From an uncultured Mycoplasmatota bacterium (GTDB taxonomy: Bacteria > Bacillota_I > Bacilli_A > RF39 > UBA660): a stretch of DNA of 47,415 bases. The first letter of the stretch is position 1; every line of letters starts with the position of its first letter. The notes below the pieces were generated by a model. That model searched no databases. It worked only from the letters and a program-made list of their open reading frames with translations, and had not been told where the DNA came from. Both the position numbers and the translations under genes were made by a program. This document shows, in pieces, positions 43,315 through 47,415 of this stretch. The stretch is taken from positions 1 through 47,415 of the forward strand of contig CAMOYI010000009.1 in NCBI GenBank assembly GCA_946629885.1, in the 5' to 3' direction.

Positions 43315-43716
43315 ATGAACAAAAAAGGGTTTACACTCGTAGAAATTATATTAGTAGTTGCGATTATAGGTACTATTGCTACCATCAGTATAGTTGTCAT
43401 ACAAAATACTAAAAATAAAGCAGCCAGTGCAATAATCGAGCAGGAAAAAGGTGAGATAGATACTGCACTTAGAGTACTCGGAATCGACTTAAAAGATTAT
43501 GAAAGCGATATATTTAATTGTATGGATGGTTCTTGGATTGAACGCTTCTGTCATATGAATAGCAATACTGGTGAGTGGCAATGGGTAAAATTAGATGTAG
43601 AAGATTTGAAAGAACACGGATATTTAAAAGATAACAGTTCACGTTGTAGTGGAGAAGTAACTGTATATAATGGTAATGACACAGTACTACCAGAAGTAAC
43701 CGCAGAATGCAACTAG
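43315..43716 (+). CDS. Type IV pilin-like prepilin, single gene
   Basis: The 133-residue protein begins MNKKGFTLVEIILVVAIIG, a textbook class III prepilin signal with cleavage after Gly-5, N-methylation of Phe and Glu at +5. The hydrophobic helix is followed by a small globular domain with four cysteines that could make disulfides. It resembles ComGC/GspG-type pseudopilins in size. No prepilin peptidase, ATPase or platform protein is nearby. Instead it is the first gene of an operon with ftsY, which starts 11 bp downstream. AGAGG lies before the ATG. Confidence 0.88.
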   Translation: MNKKGFTLVEIILVVAIIGTIATISIVVIQNTKNKAASAIIEQEKGEIDTALRVLGIDLKDYESDIFNCMDGSWIERFCHMNSNTGEWQWVKLDVEDLKEHGYLKDNSSRCSGEVTVYNGNDTVLPEVTAECN

Positions 43717-43727
43717 GAGGAATACGC

Positions 43728-44699
43728 ATGGGTCTATTTGATAAATTAAAAGCGACATTTAAAAAAGAAGAAAAAAAAGACGTAACAGACTATGAAAATG
43801 GTCTTACAAAGACTAGGGAAAATTTTGTCTCAAAATTAAACATTTTGGGAATAAAATATACAAAAGTAAACGATGAATATTTTGAAGAACTTGAAAACAT
43901 ATTGATAAGCGCAGATATAGGTGTAAATACCGTTTACAAACTCTTGGACAGATTAAAAAAGAGAGTAAAAGATGAACACATTACCAATAGTAAGGATTTA
44001 AATGAAGTAATTGTCGACGAGATGTTTATGATCTATGTAGGATCTGACCAACTAAGCGATAAAATAAAGATTAATCAAGATGGACCTACAGTAATACTCG
44101 TAGTGGGAGTTAACGGCGTCGGAAAGACTACGACGATAGGTAAACTTGCCAAAAAGTATGTAGATGAAGGGAAAAAGGTTTTACTCATCGCAGGTGATAC
44201 ATTTAGAGCGGGTGCAGTGGAACAGTTAAAAATATGGGCTGATAGAAGTGGCGCAGATTTTTACGGAAAAGAAAACAGTGATCCTGCTGGAGTAGTATTT
44301 GATGGGCTTGCCCAAGCTAAGGAAAAATCTAGTGACATTGTACTCATAGATACTGCTGGTAGACTACAAAACAAGGTTGGTTTGATGCAAGAATTGGAAA
44401 AGATTAATAGAGTCATTTCAAAGCAGATTGAATCTGGCCCACATGAGACACTTTTAGTAATCGATGCAGGTACTGGGCAAAATGGAATAAGTCAAGCTGA
44501 AAGTTTTAAAGGTATAACAAACATTTCTGGTATTGTCTTGACAAAACTCGATGGTACAGCAAAAGGCGGTATAGTTTTAGCAATAAAAGATACAGTAGGA
44601 TTACCAGTCAAATTTATAGGCCTTGGTGAAGGTATCAATGATTTGAAATCATTCGATATCGAAACTTATATTTATGGACTATTTAAGGATATGATGTAA
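43728..44699 (+). CDS. ftsY: Signal recognition particle receptor FtsY
   Basis: The start is the ATG at 43728, 6 nt after a perfect TAGGAGGA; the track start at 43707 is inside the prepilin gene. The 323-residue GTPase has an acidic/basic N-terminal helix, the N domain, then G1 GVNGVGKTT, the TFRAGAVEQL motif, G3 DTAGRLQNK, G4 TKLDGTAKGG and the GLGEGINDL closer. It docks ribosome-SRP complexes on the membrane for co-translational insertion. The ylxM-like gene overlaps its stop (TAATG). Confidence 0.97.
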   Translation: MGLFDKLKATFKKEEKKDVTDYENGLTKTRENFVSKLNILGIKYTKVNDEYFEELENILISADIGVNTVYKLLDRLKKRVKDEHITNSKDLNEVIVDEMFMIYVGSDQLSDKIKINQDGPTVILVVGVNGVGKTTTIGKLAKKYVDEGKKVLLIAGDTFRAGAVEQLKIWADRSGADFYGKENSDPAGVVFDGLAQAKEKSSDIVLIDTAGRLQNKVGLMQELEKINRVISKQIESGPHETLLVIDAGTGQNGISQAESFKGITNISGIVLTKLDGTAKGGIVLAIKDTVGLPVKFIGLGEGINDLKSFDIETYIYGLFKDMM

Positions 44700-45010
44700 T
44701 GGAAGATACAATTTACTATATAGAATTATTCGATTTTTATGGTAGTCTTCTATCACCTAAGCAGAAAAGTTATTTTTATGACTATTACTTTGACAATCTT
44801 TTATTAGAAGAAATCGCAGAGAATGATCATGTAAGTAAAAATGCAGTTAGCAAGGAGATAATAAAAGCTAAAAGTAAGTTAGATTACTACGAAGAAAATT
44901 TACATCTATGGCAAAAAGATAAAAAAATAAAGCAAGAATTTGCAAATGAACGAGATATATTGAATAGAATTGAAAAATGTGATATCATGGAAAATATAGA
45001 GGAGGATTAA
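44699..45010 (+). CDS. ylxM: YlxM family (UPF0122) SRP-associated HTH protein
   Basis: The 103-residue protein matches YlxM: YYIELFDFYGSLLSPKQKSYFYDYYFDNL at the start followed by a sigma-factor-like helix-turn-helix (LLEEIAENDHVSKNAVSKEI) and a charged tail. The family associates with the signal recognition particle and in streptococci stimulates its GTPase cycle. The ATG overlaps the ftsY stop, which links it to the SRP receptor. ffh, the usual next gene, is absent and lemA takes its place 2 bp downstream. Confidence 0.9.
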   Translation: MEDTIYYIELFDFYGSLLSPKQKSYFYDYYFDNLLLEEIAENDHVSKNAVSKEIIKAKSKLDYYEENLHLWQKDKKIKQEFANERDILNRIEKCDIMENIEED

Positions 45011-45012
45011 TT

Positions 45013-45564
45013 ATGATAGGTTTAGTAATCGCAGGTGTAGTATTGTTATTAATTATTTTATATGTTGTTACAACGTACAATAAACTCGTTAGCTTAAGAA
45101 ATAGAGTTAACGATCAGTGGAGTCAAATAGATGTAGAATTAAAGAGAAGATTTGATCTTATACCAAATTTGGTAAATACAGTTAAGGGATATGCTAAACA
45201 CGAAGATGAAACATTGGAAAAAGTTATCAAGGCACGTAATACTTATTTATCAAGTGGAACTAGGGAACAAGCTATGGAAGCGGATAGCGAATTATCTAGT
45301 GCTATTAATAAACTATTTGCCCTAAGTGAATCATATCCGGATTTGAAAGCAAACGAAAACTTCTTAGATTTACAGTCACAGCTTAAAGATACAGAAGAAA
45401 AAATAAGCTTTGCACGTAAATTCTATAACGATACAGCGCTACTTTTAAATAATAAAATAGATATGTTTCCATCTAACTTGATCGCTGGTTTATTTAAATT
45501 TACTAAGGTCGAATTCTTTAAAGCAAGCGAAGCAGAAAGAGAAAACGTAAAAGTTGAATTTTAA
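45013..45564 (+). CDS. lemA: LemA family membrane protein
   Basis: The 183-residue protein has one transmembrane helix (about residues 3-22) followed by the family signature YNKLVSLRNRVNDQWSQIDVELKRRFDLIPNLV and a four-helix-bundle domain that ends in a short YN..FPSNLIA.LF segment. LemA is widespread, and its function is poorly known. GAGGA lies before the ATG. It is the last gene of the prepilin-ftsY operon. Confidence 0.94.
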   Translation: MIGLVIAGVVLLLIILYVVTTYNKLVSLRNRVNDQWSQIDVELKRRFDLIPNLVNTVKGYAKHEDETLEKVIKARNTYLSSGTREQAMEADSELSSAINKLFALSESYPDLKANENFLDLQSQLKDTEEKISFARKFYNDTALLLNNKIDMFPSNLIAGLFKFTKVEFFKASEAERENVKVEF

Positions 45565-45587
45565 CTCGATAATTAATCGAGTTTTTT
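45563..45587 (+). terminator. Terminator after lemA
   Basis: AACTCGAT and ATCGAGTT form an 8-bp stem with an AATTA loop, followed by a T-run. Confidence 0.88.
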
Positions 45588-45671
45588 TGTGTAAACAAGG
45601 TGTATTTTAGTTAAAATATACTAAAAAAGAGGCATTTTAAGTGTTATACTAACAATGTAAAATACTAAAAT

Positions 45672-45700
45672 TTGACAAATGCAGTAAAAAGTGCTAGAAT
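45672..45700 (+). promoter_or_regulatory. Strong promoter of the 138-residue protein gene
   Basis: Consensus TTGACA, 17 nt, TAGAAT with a TGC extended -10. Confidence 0.8.
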
Positions 45701-45732
45701 AACCACCAATTAAAGGAATAAGGGGGATTTTA

Positions 45733-46149
45733 ATGAAAGGATACATATTAGACTATGTTAATGAAAATGAGTATCGTAAATTGGAACGTGCTCTAAAAAA
45801 ATATAACATGTTGGCATTTAAGAAACTTAACTTCGATTATTATCCTAAATTAAGAAGCGGAATATTTTTAGGAGAAAAAGTGGAAACCAACAAACAAGAA
45901 AAGACTGTAAGATACGAATTAAAGTTGCCAAGCGACCATATGTTTAGTCAAGTCCATGGTGATATTAAACTTCATTATATCGTATACTTAGAGCAAAATA
46001 TTGTCATGTTAGATACACTTACTCCATCTGATATTCTATTAGAAGGCCATATGGCAGAGTTGACGACATATAAGGGTGTAATGATTAGTAAACAAAATGA
46101 AGCAAAAGACATGTTCAAAATTGACTTGCTCAATATGTTAAATAAATAA
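45733..46149 (+). CDS. Small soluble protein, function unknown
   Basis: The 138-residue protein has no signal or membrane segment and no motif I know. It looks alpha/beta, with an N-terminal helix (NEYRKLERALKKYN), several strands (VRYELKLPS, IKLHYIVYLEQNIVML) and a C-terminal helix. A strong AGGGGGA ribosome site and a near-consensus promoter suggest high expression. It is transcribed alone and ends in a short hairpin. The 168-bp gap before it holds the lemA terminator, an AT-rich stretch and this promoter. Confidence 0.7.
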   Translation: MKGYILDYVNENEYRKLERALKKYNMLAFKKLNFDYYPKLRSGIFLGEKVETNKQEKTVRYELKLPSDHMFSQVHGDIKLHYIVYLEQNIVMLDTLTPSDILLEGHMAELTTYKGVMISKQNEAKDMFKIDLLNMLNK

Positions 46150-46167
46150 GACTTAGGTCTTTTTTTG
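46148..46167 (+). terminator. Short terminator after the 138-residue protein gene
   Basis: AAGAC and GTCTT form a 5-bp stem with a TTAG loop, followed by T-rich sequence. It is a weak stem. Confidence 0.6.
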
Positions 46168-46225
46168 TGAATTAAATTCCGAATATCGTAATATGATTTA
46201 CTAAGTAATCTTTAAAGGAGAAAAA

Positions 46226-47415
46226 ATGAATAAGCACATATACATGGTAGGTATCGGTGGAGCTAGTATGAGTGGAATTGCCGAATTGTTAATCAATTAT
46301 GGATATATGGTGAGTGGCTCTGATATGGCCTTAAACGAAAATGTAAAAAGGCTTTTAGATAAAGGTATTAAGGTTAATATTGGTCAGAAAGCAGAGAATA
46401 TCGATAGCGATATAGACTTACTTGTATATACAGGAGCGATAAGTCCAGAAAATGAGGAAATTGTTGAAGCAAAAAGACTAGGTATTAAAATGATGGAAAG
46501 AGGAGAACTACTCGGCCTTTTAACTGAAAAATTTAAAGATACAATAGGAGTGGCAGGGACTCATGGTAAAACGACTACGACATCCATGGTATCATGTGTA
46601 TTTATTGCAGCAAGTAAAGATCCTACCATACAAGTCGGATCATATCTGAATAATATAGATGGAAATTACCGCATAGGAAAAAGTGATTACTTTATAATTG
46701 AGTCATGTGAATATAGAGATAGTTTTTTAAACTTTTCTCAGAGAAGTGCGATTGTAACCAATATTGATAACGATCATTTGGATTATTTTAAGAATATCGA
46801 TAACATATCTAAATCGTTTCAAAAATATGTTTCCAAACTACCGAAAGATGGAATATTAGTTGTAAACATGGATAACGATAGATGTTACGATTTAAGAAAT
46901 CACACGAAGGCAAAAGTATTGTCTATTAGTACCTATAACCATAAAGCAGATTACTATGCACAAAATATAAAATTTGACGAAAGAGGATGCGCCAGTTTCG
47001 ACGTAATAAAAAATGGCGTAGTACAAAATAGAATAGTTTTAAATGTTAAGGGAGAGCACAATATTTCTAATGCCCTTGAATGTTTTGCTCTATGTGACTG
47101 GTATGGCATATCACCAGATATCATTAAATTGGGATTAAGAGAATTTAATGGGGCTTCAAGGAGAATAGAATATATAGGTAAATTTTTAGGAGCAAAAGTA
47201 TACGACGACTATGCACACCATCCAACAGAAATCTATGCAACCGGGAAAGCTATCGTTAAAGAAAAGCACAATGAGATATATGCAATTTTTGAACCACATA
47301 CGTATAGTAGAGTAGCAAATCACAAAACTGATTTTGCAAAAGCTCTTAGTGTATTTAATCACATAATAATTATAGATATTTATGCGGCACGAGAAAAAAA
47401 CATTTATAATGTAAG
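46226..47415 (+). CDS. murC: UDP-N-acetylmuramate--L-alanine ligase MurC, 3' truncated by window edge
   Basis: This gene is missing from the ORF track because it has no stop in the window. The frame runs open for about 396 codons from the ATG at 46226, which follows AAAGGAG. The N-terminal Rossmann-like motif VGIGGASMSGIAELL is typical of MurC, which has MSG here. The ATP-binding P-loop GTHGKTTTT lies near residue 112, with central ligase motifs (NIDNDHLDYF, KGEHNISNALE) and the YDDYAHHPTEI and EPHTYSR blocks of the C-terminal domain. It adds L-Ala to UDP-MurNAc in peptidoglycan precursor synthesis. A weak promoter (TTGTGA, 18 nt, TAATAT) may precede it. Only the last residues are missing. 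Confidence 0.96.
   Translation, partial: MNKHIYMVGIGGASMSGIAELLINYGYMVSGSDMALNENVKRLLDKGIKVNIGQKAENIDSDIDLLVYTGAISPENEEIVEAKRLGIKMMERGELLGLLTEKFKDTIGVAGTHGKTTTTSMVSCVFIAASKDPTIQVGSYLNNIDGNYRIGKSDYFIIESCEYRDSFLNFSQRSAIVTNIDNDHLDYFKNIDNISKSFQKYVSKLPKDGILVVNMDNDRCYDLRNHTKAKVLSISTYNHKADYYAQNIKFDERGCASFDVIKNGVVQNRIVLNVKGEHNISNALECFALCDWYGISPDIIKLGLREFNGASRRIEYIGKFLGAKVYDDYAHHPTEIYATGKAIVKEKHNEIYAIFEPHTYSRVANHKTDFAKALSVFNHIIIIDIYAAREKNIYNV

Noticed and set aside
45605-45626. TTTTAGT/ACTAAAA inverted repeat upstream of the 138-residue gene
   Set aside because: Short and purely AT-rich; expected by chance here and not placed over a promoter box.
1-47415. CRISPR arrays, insertion sequences, rRNA genes and att-like direct repeats
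   Set aside because: None were seen on reading both strands; no regularly spaced repeats, transposase-like genes or long direct repeats were noticed.

Overview
The window is AT-rich bacterial chromosome (roughly one third G+C by eye) using the standard code, since TGA serves as a stop, for example in infB. The content points to a low-GC Gram-positive (Bacillota) anaerobe. Evidence is spoIVA next to an HU gene, the rimP-nusA-ylxR-infB-rbfA-truB cluster, RNase J, ScpAB, a YlxM-type protein, a short [FeFe] hydrogenase and an archaeal/eukaryal-type ProS. Several genes common in these clusters are missing from their usual places (ylxQ between ylxR and infB, ribF after truB, ffh after ylxM). That would suit an uncultured gut Bacilli lineage of the RF39/Erysipelotrichales kind, but this placement is inference.

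Layout. 1-2.4 kb: end of a HerA-like ATPase and a lipoprotein. 2.5-4.5 kb: spoIVA and hup. 4.5-9.9 kb: two large unrecognised helical proteins and a membrane-anchored protein, each with its own sigma-A-type promoter. 9.9-11.2 kb: scpA-scpB. 11.2-13.7 kb: a YfhO-family membrane protein on the minus strand. 13.8-26.4 kb: an unknown protein followed by a type IV secretion-like locus. 26.4-31.9 kb: the translation/transcription cluster from rimP to truB. 32.0-34.6 kb: HD-domain protein, three tRNAs (Arg-CCT, Thr-GGT, Leu-CAA), a DUF4026-like protein and a short transcript with a 24-codon ORF. 34.6-38.6 kb: CapA-like protein, another large unrecognised protein, and a sortase-B-like protein lacking its catalytic residues. 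38.7-43.2 kb: proS, [FeFe] hydrogenase, RNase J. 43.3-47.4 kb: orphan prepilin, ftsY, ylxM, lemA, a small unknown gene and the 5' part of murC.

The most notable system is the 15.0-26.4 kb locus. It encodes a small two-helix VirB2/TrbC-like protein with a private promoter and terminator, a VirB6/TrbL-like polytopic protein, a PrgI/VirB3-like protein, a VirB4 split into a small and a large gene, a two-domain wall hydrolase (M23 plus GH24-like), two small single-pass proteins that could be VirB8/TcpC-like, and a VirD4-type coupling ATPase with a DPF/NPF repeat tail. No relaxase, integrase or attachment site is visible, and housekeeping genes sit on both sides. It therefore looks like a resident chromosomal secretion machine rather than an obvious integrative element, though the window alone cannot prove this.

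Other points: RimP is reduced to its N-terminal domain. Two divergent gene pairs (proS/hydrogenase and rnj/prepilin) have overlapping back-to-back promoters, and in the first pair a single palindromic TTGCAA can serve as the -35 for both directions. Promoters, terminators and starts were read by eye. No database search was possible.
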